A stretch of DNA of 64,000 bases from an uncultured Thiohalocapsa sp. (GTDB lineage: Bacteria > Pseudomonadota > Gammaproteobacteria > Chromatiales > Chromatiaceae): NCBI RefSeq assembly GCF_913063425.1, contig NZ_CAJXYK010000005.1, forward strand, positions 118,685 through 182,684, in the 5' to 3' direction. The position numbers were made by a program, and so were the translations under genes. Below the pieces are notes generated by a model. That model was not told the DNA's origin and did no database searches. It was given only the letters and a program-made list of their open reading frames with translations. The stretch's first letter is position 1. Each line of letters opens with the position of its first letter. Positions 1 through 9,465 of the stretch are shown piece after piece.

Positions 1-1
1 G

Positions 2-1099
2 GGCTTCATCGGCGGCATCCTGGACTACTGGAACGGCTATGTCGCCGGCGAGGGCATCGCGCACATCCAGGGCGAGGCGCGCTTCGTCGATGATCACACG
101 CTGGACGTGAACGGCACGCGCTACACCGCCGAGCACATCGTCATCGCCACCGGCGGGCGGCCCATCGTGCCGCCGGTGCCGGGCCACGAGCTGGGCATCA
201 CGTCCGACGGCTTCTTTGCGCTGCGCGAGCAGCCGAAGCGGGTCTGTGTGGTGGGCGGCGGCTACATCGGTGTGGAGCTGGCGGGTGTCATGCGGGCGCT
301 GGGCTCCGACGTGACCGTGGTGGCCCTGGAGAGCCGGGTGCTGGAGACCTTCGACCCCATCGTCAGCGAGACCGTGGCGTTCAACATGACGCAGGACGGC
401 ATCGACATGCACCTGCCCTTCGCGGTGGGCTCTCTAGAGCGCCGGGACGACGGCATCGCCGTCATCGGCCGGGAGCAGCAGGCGCTGACGGGCTTCGACA
501 CCGTGCTCTGGGCCGTGGGGCGGCGTCCGAACACCGAGACGCTCAACCTGGAGGCCGCCGGCGTCGAGGTACTGCCGAACGGCGTCATTCCGACGGACGC
601 CTTCCAGAACACCAATGTCGCCGGCGTCTATGCCCTGGGCGACATCACCGGCCGCGCACCGCTCACGCCGGTGGCCATCGCCGCGGGCCGCCGGCTCGCG
701 GACCGGCTCTTCAACGACCAGCCGAACCGACGCCTGGACTACGAGAACATCCCCACCGTGGTGTTCGCGCATCCACCGGCCGGCACCGTCGGCCTCACCG
801 AGGCCCAGGCACGCGAGTCCGGCCAGAAGGTGACCATCTATCAGACCAAGTTCCAGCCCATGCGCTACGCGCTCAACGAGAAAGGCCCGCGCACGGCCAT
901 GAAGCTGGTCTGCGTCGGCGACGAGGAGCGGGTGGTGGGCATCCACATGGTGGGTGACGGCGTGGACGAGATGCTCCAGGGCTTCGCGGTGGCGGTGAAG
1001 CTGGGCGCCACCAAGACCCAGTTCGACGACACCGTGGCCATCCATCCGGTGAGCGCGGAAGAGCTGGTGACGCTGAAGGAGCCGCATCCGGAGGACTGA
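2..1099 (+). CDS. gor: glutathione-disulfide reductase, 5' end outside window
   Basis: This is the C-terminal part of a flavin-dependent disulfide reductase that reduces oxidised glutathione with NADPH in the cytoplasm. The frame is open from base 2, so the gene begins before the window and the FAD-binding redox CxxxxC region is not seen. Visible motifs are the ATGGRP segment, the NADPH-binding [11 protein letters not shown], the second FAD motif YALGDITG, the dimerisation domain beginning VGLTEAQA, and the catalytic HPVSAEE near the C terminus (usually HPTSAEE in Gor). The HPxxxE signature and EELVTL ending favour Gor over dihydrolipoamide or mercuric reductase. It is followed by the convergent protease gene. 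Confidence 0.9.
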   Translation, partial: GFIGGILDYWNGYVAGEGIAHIQGEARFVDDHTLDVNGTRYTAEHIVIATGGRPIVPPVPGHELGITSDGFFALREQPKRVCVVGGGYIGVELAGVMRALGSDVTVVALESRVLETFDPIVSETVAFNMTQDGIDMHLPFAVGSLERRDDGIAVIGREQQALTGFDTVLWAVGRRPNTETLNLEAAGVEVLPNGVIPTDAFQNTNVAGVYALGDITGRAPLTPVAIAAGRRLADRLFNDQPNRRLDYENIPTVVFAHPPAGTVGLTEAQARESGQKVTIYQTKFQPMRYALNEKGPRTAMKLVCVGDEERVVGIHMVGDGVDEMLQGFAVAVKLGATKTQFDDTVAIHPVSAEELVTLKEPHPED

Positions 1100-1183
1100 G
1101 CGGGTGGCGCTCCGCAGATGAGCGGTAGCGGCACTTGACTGTCGGGTTACGCTGCCGCTGACCCGACCTTGCACGCCGTTTGG

Positions 1184-2497
1184 TCAGCGTCGCGTCGCGG
1201 TGTCGGCTGGGTCCCGCGCGAGCCAGGCGACCAGGTCGGGAAACTCTTCGAAGGCGGCGTCGATGGGAATGGCGACGCCGAGCCCACGCGCCTTCACATC
1301 CGGCTCCGCCGTTGCCTTCCAGGTGTTGATGCCCACCACCAGCCCGGCCTCCGTCACCAGGGGACCGCCGCTGCTGCCCGGCAGGATGCGGGCGTCCGTC
1401 ACCAGCATGTCCTCCCGCCGGCCGGTGTAGGTGCCGGCGGTCACCGTGTCCTTGATGCCGAGCGGGCTGCCGATGGCATAGACGGGCTGCGTCTGGCGCA
1501 GCCGGGCGTCGAGCAGCGGCTGGAGGTAGGGCGTGGTGTAGCCGGAGACGCGCAGCAGCGCCAAATCGTGGCGGGGGCTCACGTCCAACAGGTCGGCCGT
1601 CACCCGCTCCCCGTCCTTGAGCTGCACCTCGAAGGCGCGCTGCAGCAGCGCCGCGTTGCGCTTCATGTCCAGCGCCCGCTTCGCCTCGCGATACTCCCGG
1701 GAGCGCTCCCGGAAAATACGCTGGCCGCGGTCATAGTCGTTCGGGTCCGAGAACCTGTCCCGCGGCAGTGACAGGCGCTGCTCCAGCGCATCCAGCTTGG
1801 CCTTGAGGGCGGCCAGCGCAGCGCGCTCCTCCGCCGCCCAGTCGGGGGGCGGGCGCACCACATGGCGGTTGGTCAGCAGCAGACCGTCGTCGCTCACGAA
1901 GAACCCGGAGCCGGTGCCGAGCGCCGAGTGCACCGTCACCACCGCCAGGCTGCTGGCCTCCACCGGCGTCACCGGCTCGAACTGCTGTTGCAGCCGGGCG
2001 GCAATGTGGCGGCTCAGGTCCGGCGGTGGTGCGGCTTCCGGCTGCGGGGCCGGCACGGTGGCCCGGCTGGCCGCGGGCGGCACCGCAGGCACAACCTCGG
2101 CGGCTGGCGTACGCGGCTGCGCGGGTGCTGCCACGCGCCCGCCGGGCAGCGCCTGCACTGCCGGGGGCGATTGCGGCGATCGCGAGTCCGGCCCCGTGGT
2201 GGGTGCCGTCGGCTGCACCGCCTCCGGCAGCGGCTGGACACGCACACGCGCATCCGACATGGCCGAACCAGAGCGGTCACCGAGGGTACCCGGCGGCGGG
2301 CGATCCGAGAATACCCAGGTGCCGTTCTCGTCGCGATAGCGATAGATCTCGGCGCCGCCCGGCGGCGGCATCAGCAGGAGTGTCAGCGCCAGGACCGCGG
2401 CACAGCCCGGCAGCAGAAATTTGGCGGCAAAGCGCGCTGGGCGGCGGGGCCTGCGCGCCGACACCCGGTCACAGGCTGCCCGCGCGCCCTGCCTCAC
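1184..2497 (-). CDS. secreted DUF4124 / trypsin-like serine protease
   Basis: Predicted exported serine endopeptidase of about 437 residues. A GTG start at 2497 is chosen because GAGGAA lies 6 nt upstream; the frame is open further upstream without a good ribosome site. An Arg-rich N terminus and hydrophobic stretch (about residues 25-45) make a signal peptide. A DUF4124 domain follows (IYRYRDENGTWVFSDRPP), then a long Pro/Ala linker, then a chymotrypsin-fold protease with His212 (TNRHVV), Asp311 (RHDLALL) and Ser376 (PGSSGGP). A charged, probably coiled-coil insertion of about 70 residues separates His from Asp, and no PDZ domain follows, unlike DegP. It is divergent from the pilin cluster, which may hint at an envelope or pilus quality-control role (inference). 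Confidence 0.8.
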   Translation of the reverse strand: MRQGARAACDRVSARRPRRPARFAAKFLLPGCAAVLALTLLLMPPPGGAEIYRYRDENGTWVFSDRPPPGTLGDRSGSAMSDARVRVQPLPEAVQPTAPTTGPDSRSPQSPPAVQALPGGRVAAPAQPRTPAAEVVPAVPPAASRATVPAPQPEAAPPPDLSRHIAARLQQQFEPVTPVEASSLAVVTVHSALGTGSGFFVSDDGLLLTNRHVVRPPPDWAAEERAALAALKAKLDALEQRLSLPRDRFSDPNDYDRGQRIFRERSREYREAKRALDMKRNAALLQRAFEVQLKDGERVTADLLDVSPRHDLALLRVSGYTTPYLQPLLDARLRQTQPVYAIGSPLGIKDTVTAGTYTGRREDMLVTDARILPGSSGGPLVTEAGLVVGINTWKATAEPDVKARGLGVAIPIDAAFEEFPDLVAWLARDPADTATRR

Positions 2498-2503
2498 GCC
2501 TGA

Positions 2504-2509
2504 TTCCTC
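2504..2509 (-). promoter_or_regulatory. ribosome binding site deciding the protease start
   Basis: Read on the minus strand this is GAGGAA, six bases before a GTG codon at 2497. It is the only strong Shine-Dalgarno match in the open N-terminal region of the protease frame, so it fixes the start downstream of the longest possible ATG at 2626. Confidence 0.6.
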
Positions 2510-2629
2510 AAGGATTTCAGAAGCTTCGCCAGCGCTTGTCCCGGCCACGCAACGGCCTCGTTTCGCTCGCGCCCCGCTGGTCGCGTGAACACCGATGCCC
2601 GTCGGTGCGCCTGCTGCAATTCTCACATT

Positions 2630-2685
2630 CTTCGTTAAGCTTCAGGTAAGCCCTTATGCTGCCCTAAGCATATTACTTAGCGAAG
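2630..2685. promoter_or_regulatory. nested inverted repeats in the protease/pilin divergent region
   Basis: Outer arms CTTCGTTAAG (2630-2639) and CTTAGCGAAG (2676-2685) are inverted with one mismatch. Inner arms TATGCT (2655-2660) and AGCATA (2667-2672) are perfect. The stretch is clearly AT-richer than its surroundings and lies between the divergently read protease and pilin genes, so an operator or a structured leader is plausible. No convincing -35/-10 pair could be assigned. Confidence 0.45.
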
Positions 2686-2847
2686 TGACCTGCGGCAGAT
2701 CGGGGCGACGGCCTGCTCACCGCCCATAGACGGACTGCGGATTACGCCCACAGACAGATGGGGCAGCGTTCTACGGCGGCCCGCTCCGGTCAAGCGCCAG
2801 CGGCGCCGCCCGCCGAGTCACCCACGCCGCCCGCACGGAGGTCAAGC

Positions 2848-3333
2848 ATGACGCGTCTTCGCCAATTTGCAAGCGCCCGCGGCTTCTCGCTGGTGGAGGT
2901 GATGGTGACGCTGTTCATCATCGCCGTCGGCGCGCTGGGCGTGGCCGGACTGCAGCTCGCGGCGATGCGCAGCAACCACAGCGCCAACCTCCGCTCGCAT
3001 GCCACGCTCGCCGCCTACGCGCTGGCGGACCGCATGCGTGCACACCCGGCCGACTTCTCGGGTATGGCCAGCGCCATCACCACGGCAGACGCGACCATCG
3101 ACAACGCCGGCTTCCAGGAGTGGGCGGACGAGCTGGCCGCGTCACCCTTGCCGGCACCGGCGAGCGGGGCACTCGGCTCTCTCGACTGCACCTCCGGCAA
3201 TCCCTGCACCACCGGCCACTGCGCCATCACCATCCGCTGGGACGACAGCCGCGCCGAGGCGGCCGACCTGGCCCAACAGGGCCGGGACGCCGACGCGCTG
3301 GAATTCCAGATCTGCGCCCGGGTGCCGCAATGA
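2848..3333 (+). CDS. pilV: type IV pilus minor pilin / modification protein PilV
   Basis: Minor pilin of about 161 residues, part of the priming complex at the type IV pilus tip. The ATG at 2848 follows GGAGG by six bases, which excludes the longer frame from 2758. The short basic leader ends ARG, and prepilin peptidase would cut before FSLVEVMVTLFIIAVGALG, with the conserved Glu at mature position 5. The rest is a globular pilin head with paired cysteines (CTSGNPC, GHC). First gene of the pilV-pilW-pilX-pilY1-pilE run; its stop overlaps the pilW start by ATGA. No fimU/fimT (GspH-type) gene precedes it. Confidence 0.88.
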   Translation: MTRLRQFASARGFSLVEVMVTLFIIAVGALGVAGLQLAAMRSNHSANLRSHATLAAYALADRMRAHPADFSGMASAITTADATIDNAGFQEWADELAASPLPAPASGALGSLDCTSGNPCTTGHCAITIRWDDSRAEAADLAQQGRDADALEFQICARVPQ

Positions 3334-4604
3334 GCCCCCAGCGTCGCAGCACGCATTCCCGGCGCTCAGGGCCATGGTGCCGTGTCGGCATGCGCTGCCT
3401 CCGGGGCGTGTCGCTGGTGGAGATGATGGTCGCGCTGGCCGTGGGTGGCATCGTGGTGCTCGGGCTTGCGGAGATCCTCGCCAGCACCAAGGCCACGTAT
3501 TCCCGGGAAGAGGCCTTCGCAAGACTCCAGGAGAACGGCCGCATCGCCGCCATGATGCTGGCCAAAGGCATGCGGCCCAGCCGCTCGACGGACTGCAAGA
3601 GCATCGCCATGCACCAGGAGCAGGGCACGCTGACGGTGAAGGCGTGCGATCTGCTGGAGGGCGGCTGCGCGCTGGGCAACACGCATTACCTCGATATCGA
3701 CCGTGCCCTCGGCTACGACCAGACCCAGGGCCTGACGAGCGCCGGCGCCTTCAGCGATCTGCCGCAGGGCATCGCCGGCAACATCGCCGACCGCTACGTG
3801 GGCGGCGATGTGCTGGTCACCTGGGGCATCGACCCCGAGGGGCATGCGGTGGATGGGGGATTGGGCACGGACGGCACGGACGACATCCAGCTGGTGGACA
3901 CGCCTGACGACACGCTCGATGCGGAGCTGGCGCTCATTTCCAACTGCCAGCACGCCCACGTCTTCGAGGTGGACGGCATCAACGGCAGCAGCGTCGGCCA
4001 TGCAGGGGATGCCAATGCCGTGAGCCATCTGCGGGCAGAAGACTTGTACGGCGGACCAGCGCCCTACAACCGAGAGGCGGGCGACCCCCGCGCCATGCTC
4101 TATCCGCTGGTGTTCAGAGTCTACTACGTGTGCTGCGTGGGGGATGGCTCGCTGCAAACGGGCAGCGGGCGGGACAACTGCCGTGTCACCGCGGACGGCG
4201 ACCCCGCCCCCGATGGTTATCGCCCGGCGCTGTGCGTCTACGACAGACAGGACGGCGACGGGGACACGGAGGTCCTCGTGCCCAACGTCGCCGACATGCG
4301 CATCACCTACAGCGGCGACACCGACGGCGACGGCGAGACCGATTTCCGCAATGAGGACGCCGACACCGTCTCCACGGACGCCAAGTGGGCGAGCGTCCGC
4401 GCGGCGTCCGTGGAGCTGCTCCTGACTACCGAAGCGGACAACACCGCCACCGACGCCAGCGCCCCCACACAGGCCGATTGGCCCCCGTCCGCCGACGCCG
4501 ACGACCGCCTCGGCGCCGCCTACCCTGCCGACAACCGGCTCTACCAGCGCTTCCGCTTCGATGTGGCGCTGCGCCCGGCAACGCCCTGGGCCATCTGGGA
4601 GTGA
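3330..4604 (+). CDS. pilW: type IV pilus minor pilin PilW
   Basis: Minor pilin of about 424 residues, large as usual for PilW. The start ATG overlaps the pilV stop (ATGA). After a 26-residue basic leader ending LRG, the prepilin cleavage motif is VSLVEMMVALAVGGIVVLG, followed by the helical segment and a long C-terminal head rich in Asp and Gly, with several cysteines. Two Asp-rich stretches (DGDGDTE and DTDGDGETD) could bind calcium (inference). PilV, PilW, PilX and PilE assemble with PilY1 at the pilus tip in well-studied species. Six bases separate its stop from the pilX start. Confidence 0.88.
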   Translation: MSPQRRSTHSRRSGPWCRVGMRCLRGVSLVEMMVALAVGGIVVLGLAEILASTKATYSREEAFARLQENGRIAAMMLAKGMRPSRSTDCKSIAMHQEQGTLTVKACDLLEGGCALGNTHYLDIDRALGYDQTQGLTSAGAFSDLPQGIAGNIADRYVGGDVLVTWGIDPEGHAVDGGLGTDGTDDIQLVDTPDDTLDAELALISNCQHAHVFEVDGINGSSVGHAGDANAVSHLRAEDLYGGPAPYNREAGDPRAMLYPLVFRVYYVCCVGDGSLQTGSGRDNCRVTADGDPAPDGYRPALCVYDRQDGDGDTEVLVPNVADMRITYSGDTDGDGETDFRNEDADTVSTDAKWASVRAASVELLLTTEADNTATDASAPTQADWPPSADADDRLGAAYPADNRLYQRFRFDVALRPATPWAIWE

Positions 4605-4609
4605 GCACC

Positions 4610-5287
4610 ATGACCGACCGCTCGCACGACACCCGCCACAATCATCCACCTAAGGCGCGCAGGCGCGAGCGGGGTGCCGTGCTTATCGTCGGCCTGGTGA
4701 TCCTGCTGGTGGTAACCATGATCGGCATCAGCGGCCAGGGCAGCACCGTGCTTCAGGAACGCCTCGCCGGCAACATGCGCCAGAACAACATCGCCCTGCA
4801 GGCGGCGGAGGCCGGGCTGCAGGTGGGCTTGACCTACATCGAGGAGCAGAACCTGCCCATCACCGCCACCGACAGCGGCACCAACTACGTCTGGACATCC
4901 TGCTCCGTCGCAGATACGCAAACCCTCGACAACAGCGCCGCGAGCGACGATCCCTGTACGCGCCTGGAAGCCGTGCTGGAGAGCTGGCGCACCCCACCGA
5001 GCGAGCTGGCCGCCGGCGAGGACTACGAAGGTATCGAATACTCCGTGCTGGTGAACGCGCTGAACAACGCACCAGCGAGCGGCACGGATGTGGACATCCC
5101 CGGCGTGGTGGCCCAGCCGCGCATCTACATCGAGGCACGCGAGGAGCCGGTCTCACCGGACACCCAGGCCAATTCGTTCGGCCAGCTCGTGACCTATTAC
5201 TACACCGTCACCAGCGTCGGCTTCGGGGCCAACGAGCAGGCGCGGGCTGTACTCCAGTCCACCATCGCCAAGCAGGTGCAGCAATGA
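4610..5287 (+). CDS. pilX: type IV pilus minor pilin PilX
   Basis: Minor pilin-like protein of about 225 residues. The start at 4610 lies just after the pilW stop. A basic leader (PKARRRERG) precedes the hydrophobic helix AVLIVGLVILLVVTMIG, and the PilX hallmark follows: QGSTVLQERLAGNM with an AAEAGL segment further on. PilX proteins lack the canonical Glu5 and connect the pilin complex with PilY1. The stop overlaps the pilY1 start by ATGA, so PilX and PilY1 are translationally coupled. Confidence 0.87.
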   Translation: MTDRSHDTRHNHPPKARRRERGAVLIVGLVILLVVTMIGISGQGSTVLQERLAGNMRQNNIALQAAEAGLQVGLTYIEEQNLPITATDSGTNYVWTSCSVADTQTLDNSAASDDPCTRLEAVLESWRTPPSELAAGEDYEGIEYSVLVNALNNAPASGTDVDIPGVVAQPRIYIEAREEPVSPDTQANSFGQLVTYYYTVTSVGFGANEQARAVLQSTIAKQVQQ

Positions 5288-8200
5288 GCGCTCGCAGTGG
5301 TCTTCATTCGCAGCTTGTTGGGGAGCCCGGCCCTGCCGGGTCGCTCCGCTCGGGGTTGCGGCACGCGATGCTTGGGCTGCTCAGCAGCGCGCTCGCCGTG
5401 TTGCCGCATCTCAGCGCTGCGTCAGACATTCCCGATGCCATTCCGCCGTTTCTGTCAGAAGGCGTGCCGGCGAATCTTGTGCTGAGCGTTGATGACTCAA
5501 GGTCCATGAACCTCGCTTTCTTACCCGATTCCCTGCCCGACCCCAAGAGTGCGCAGCAAACGGGTATGCGCAACTGGTTTACGTCACCAGACGTCAACAA
5601 GCTCTACTATGATCCGAAGCGCTCTTATCTGCCGGGACGGAACGCCGATGGGTCCGAGCGCGCAGACTCTAATGATTTCGAGAGCGTTCCGCCTTTCCCA
5701 TACAGCAACCCAGAGAACTGCCCGAACCGCGACCTCGTTAACGCGTATCAGCCAGTCTTTGGGGACAGCAGCGACTCCTGCGAATTCAAGACTGCGAGTG
5801 ATGCACCGGGGGGACCGGCGTACTACCACCGGTATATTCCAGGCAACGAGTATCGCCACAATCCTAGCTATGGCGCCGGCAATGGTGGGCAGAACGATGA
5901 TCCCTACTTGCCCTGCAACGGCAACGTCGACGCCGGCTGCGAACCTTGCGGAGGAGAAGAAAGCAACTGGCCGGACAACGAGCCCGACGCCACAACGCCG
6001 GATGAATGCTTTGTCCCCGTTGATCCGGAATCGACTCCACCGCCCGGTGATCCACCATTCGATAAGGAGAACTTCGCCAACTGGTACACCTACTATCGCA
6101 CACGCCTGCTCGTCGTCAAAACCGTGCTGTCACAGGTGATGCAGACGCTGGACGAAGACGTTCGGCTGACCTGGCAGGGCGTCAGCCCGCTCAACCAGTT
6201 TCAGCCCGGCACCGCGGCTTTCAGAGCGCTGAAAGAGCGTTTCGATGAATATGGCGCGCCCGCAGCCAGCGCCGGAGAGATGAGTCAACGCGATGCATTC
6301 TACGACTGGCTGGAGAGACTCGTCCCGCCGCAATCACCTCCCACATATCTCGTCGGCGCGCACATCCGAGCAGGAGAATTCTTGTCGCAAGGGAAGGCAC
6401 TGCTGGATGACCCCGATGATGCCAGCTCAAGCCAATGCGCCGTTCAATGCCGTAACAACTTTCACCTGATGCTGACCGATGGCGGTTGGGAAGATGTTTA
6501 TGATGGCGACAGCTGGCCGACCACGGCGTCTGGGGACATCAGCTGGCTGGAAACGAACCAGGATGGGCACGGCTGGTCTTTGAGTGCCAACCGGTTCGGG
6601 GTGACACGTTATTCTCCGGACGACCCGTTGACGACACTTTACGCCGACAACAACACGGGCATGCTGGCGGACGCCGTATTCTATTACTGGCGCAGGGACT
6701 TGGATGGGGATTCAAGTAACAACTTCGTGCCGCCGTTGACCCCCGATCGTGAAGGCAACGAAGCGGATATTTTCTGGAACCCCAAGAACGATCCGGCCAC
6801 CTGGCAGCACGTCACCTTCTTCGCGGTCGGTCTTGGCGTGGACGGCGCTGTCCAGCGTGTAGAGGACCCTGAAACGGGCGAGGTTGTAGCGCCTTATGGG
6901 CAGTATCAGTTGGACGGTAAAAAGACGCTCGAGAAACACGGTTTCCCGGACTGCCATTTGGATCCGCCGTATGAGCAGGATGGAGATGCCCTCAATGAAT
7001 GTAACGCCATCGGATACACATACAGGTATGAGGACGTTGAGGTCGCCCCTGGCATTTGGCTCCGTTGGCCAACCGAGATCTTGCGCGCCAAAGCAATCCC
7101 CATCGAAGCCAAGATCGACGATCTCTACCACGCCGGCCTCAATGGCCGCGGCGGCTATTTCGACGCTTCCGACCCGGCAGCGCTGAAGGACTACTTCGAA
7201 GAGATTTTGGATACCATCTCCACCGCAGACGACACCGAAGCCGCCAACGCACCGGTGGCCATCAGCGCCGGCAACCTGAGCGACAACAGCCGCATCTACC
7301 AGGCGGTGACCAATCCGACCACCTGGGCCGGCGAGGTCCGGGCGCTGCGCGTCTCGCTCGGCTTCAACGCCGGCCCCTGCACCGACAAGCCCCGGGGCAC
7401 CATCTGCGAGGACCCGGGCAGCCCCTACCAGACCACCAACGCCGACCAGAACGGCGACGGCTGGCCGGACTCCTTCCCGGCCTGGGACAGCCGCCGCATC
7501 TTCACCATGGCGGACGGTGCCGCCACGGACTTCGACGATGATGTCTGGGGGGAGCTGTCCGCGGCACAGCAGCAGGCGCTGATGGGCTGCGCGCCCTATG
7601 GCAAGCTCACCGTCCCGGACTGCAACGACCCGAACGCCCTGGACAGCACCAACCCCAATCGCCTGCTTGCGGAAGCGCGCATCGACTGGCTCCGCGGCGA
7701 GGAGGACAACAGCGACTACGACTTCCGCGAGCGCGAGACACCCCTCGGGGACATCCTCGGCAGCGGGCCCGTCGTGGTGGAGCCGCCGCGGCAGCTGTTC
7801 ACGGACGGCGATTACGAAACATTCAGGAAGTTGGCGAAGGACCGCAAGACCATCGTCTATGTCGGCGCCAATGACGGCATGCTGCACGCGTTCAACGCGG
7901 ATGCCACGGCGCCGGTCCTCCACGAGGTCTTCGCCTATGTCCCGGAGGCCGTCTACCCGCATCTCGCGGACCTCACCGAGCCCGCCTACGGGGAGGCCGG
8001 CGGTGTCGTCAAGAAGTCCTTCGTGGACGGCCCGCTCAGCTACTCCGACGTCCAGATGGGCGACAGCGGCAATGGTGCCGACGACTGGGCCTCGGTGCTC
8101 GTCGGCGCCATGGGTCTCGGTGCCCAGGGTGTCTATGCGCTGGACGTGACGGACCCGGACGCCGAGGCGGAGGACATCGTGCTCTGGGAGTTCACCGACG

Positions 8201-9465
8201 CCTCGGGCAGCGACGATGACGACGGCGCGCTCGACGGGCGCGACATGGGCTACACCCTCGGCAAGCCCGCCATCGTGCGCATCGAGGACGGCTTCGGCGG
8301 CGACGGTCCGAGCTGGGTGGTGCTGGTCAACAACGGCTACGGCAACACGGAGACGCGTATCGACGAGGAGCCGGACGCCTGTCTGCCGGAGGACGATGAC
8401 GGCTATGTCGCCGGCAACTGCACCATCAGCCAGAGCGGCAACGCCGTGCTCTATGTGCTCGACATCGCCGCCGCGGACGCAAGCCGCATCAAGGCCCGCA
8501 TGGACACGGGCTGGGGTATGGACGAGGACCCGGCGGGCAACGGCCGCACCAACGGGCTCGCGGAAGTCGTCACCATCGACGAAGACGGCGATCTCGTCGC
8601 CGAGCGGGCCTACGCCGGGGACCTGTTCGGGAATGTCTGGAGATTCGACCTGACCGACACCTCAGAGGCCCCGACGCGGCTCTTCAGCGCCGCGGACGAC
8701 AACAACAACCCGCAGCAGATCACCACCCGGATCGGCGTCATGAGCCACCCCAACGGCGGCTACATGCTGCTGTTCGGCACCGGCAAGTTCATCAACAGCA
8801 GCGACAAGGAAGATGTCGAAACCCAGACCTTCTACGGCATCTGGGATCACGACGGGAGCCTCACCGGCGCCGGCGCCGATGACATTCCCACCCGCGCCGA
8901 CCTGCTGGAGCACGAGTTCTTGGACACCGTCACGGTGACGGACGACAGCGGTGCGATTGTCAGCAAGGCCCGCATCAGCACCAGAGAGCCCGTGTCCAGA
9001 CCCGCGGGTGATGTACGCGGCTGGTATATCGACCTGGAAACGGACGTGTCAGGCTGCCGCGGCTCAGAGCGCGTGGTTGTCAACCCGCAGGTGCGCAATG
9101 GCCGGGTGGTGTTCGTGTCCATGATGCCGGAGAGCGTCTGCGGCAGCGGCGGCACCAGTTGGATCAACGCCCTGGACGCCATCGACGGCTCCCGGCTCGA
9201 AACCTCACCGTTCGATTTCAACCTGGACGGCAACATCAACACCAAGGACCTCTTCGACGTCGACGACGATGACAGCACCAGCGGCGAGGCCGGCAGCAGC
9301 ATCCGGGTGCTGACCGACAACGGCACCGGCATTTACTCGGCGCCGTCGCAGCTCGGGCTCGGCGGGGGAGGCATCATGAGCGTCGTATCCGACTCGGAGG
9401 GCGACCTGATTCAGCTGGAGGAGTCCAACGCCTATGGCTGGCGTACCTGGCTGCAAATCGACTGA
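5284..9465 (+). CDS. pilY1: type IV pilus tip-associated adhesin PilY1
   Basis: Large secreted tip protein of 1393 residues. The N-terminal third holds a von Willebrand A-like start with an incomplete MIDAS signature (LVLSVDDSRSM). The C-terminal half is the conserved PilY1 propeller, with YVGANDGMLHAFNA and the calcium-loop neighbourhood DEDGD followed by AGDLFGNVWRFDL. A second Asp-rich site (NLDGNINTKDLFDVDDDD) lies near the C terminus. In Pseudomonas, PilY1 controls extension/retraction, adhesion and surface sensing. The DNA coding roughly the first 600 residues is visibly lower in G+C and uses different codons from the rest, so the gene looks mosaic. Its end overlaps pilE by 32 bp. Confidence 0.9.
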   Translation: MSARSGLHSQLVGEPGPAGSLRSGLRHAMLGLLSSALAVLPHLSAASDIPDAIPPFLSEGVPANLVLSVDDSRSMNLAFLPDSLPDPKSAQQTGMRNWFTSPDVNKLYYDPKRSYLPGRNADGSERADSNDFESVPPFPYSNPENCPNRDLVNAYQPVFGDSSDSCEFKTASDAPGGPAYYHRYIPGNEYRHNPSYGAGNGGQNDDPYLPCNGNVDAGCEPCGGEESNWPDNEPDATTPDECFVPVDPESTPPPGDPPFDKENFANWYTYYRTRLLVVKTVLSQVMQTLDEDVRLTWQGVSPLNQFQPGTAAFRALKERFDEYGAPAASAGEMSQRDAFYDWLERLVPPQSPPTYLVGAHIRAGEFLSQGKALLDDPDDASSSQCAVQCRNNFHLMLTDGGWEDVYDGDSWPTTASGDISWLETNQDGHGWSLSANRFGVTRYSPDDPLTTLYADNNTGMLADAVFYYWRRDLDGDSSNNFVPPLTPDREGNEADIFWNPKNDPATWQHVTFFAVGLGVDGAVQRVEDPETGEVVAPYGQYQLDGKKTLEKHGFPDCHLDPPYEQDGDALNECNAIGYTYRYEDVEVAPGIWLRWPTEILRAKAIPIEAKIDDLYHAGLNGRGGYFDASDPAALKDYFEEILDTISTADDTEAANAPVAISAGNLSDNSRIYQAVTNPTTWAGEVRALRVSLGFNAGPCTDKPRGTICEDPGSPYQTTNADQNGDGWPDSFPAWDSRRIFTMADGAATDFDDDVWGELSAAQQQALMGCAPYGKLTVPDCNDPNALDSTNPNRLLAEARIDWLRGEEDNSDYDFRERETPLGDILGSGPVVVEPPRQLFTDGDYETFRKLAKDRKTIVYVGANDGMLHAFNADATAPVLHEVFAYVPEAVYPHLADLTEPAYGEAGGVVKKSFVDGPLSYSDVQMGDSGNGADDWASVLVGAMGLGAQGVYALDVTDPDAEAEDIVLWEFTDASGSDDDDGALDGRDMGYTLGKPAIVRIEDGFGGDGPSWVVLVNNGYGNTETRIDEEPDACLPEDDDGYVAGNCTISQSGNAVLYVLDIAAADASRIKARMDTGWGMDEDPAGNGRTNGLAEVVTIDEDGDLVAERAYAGDLFGNVWRFDLTDTSEAPTRLFSAADDNNNPQQITTRIGVMSHPNGGYMLLFGTGKFINSSDKEDVETQTFYGIWDHDGSLTGAGADDIPTRADLLEHEFLDTVTVTDDSGAIVSKARISTREPVSRPAGDVRGWYIDLETDVSGCRGSERVVVNPQVRNGRVVFVSMMPESVCGSGGTSWINALDAIDGSRLETSPFDFNLDGNINTKDLFDVDDDDSTSGEAGSSIRVLTDNGTGIYSAPSQLGLGGGGIMSVVSDSEGDLIQLEESNAYGWRTWLQID

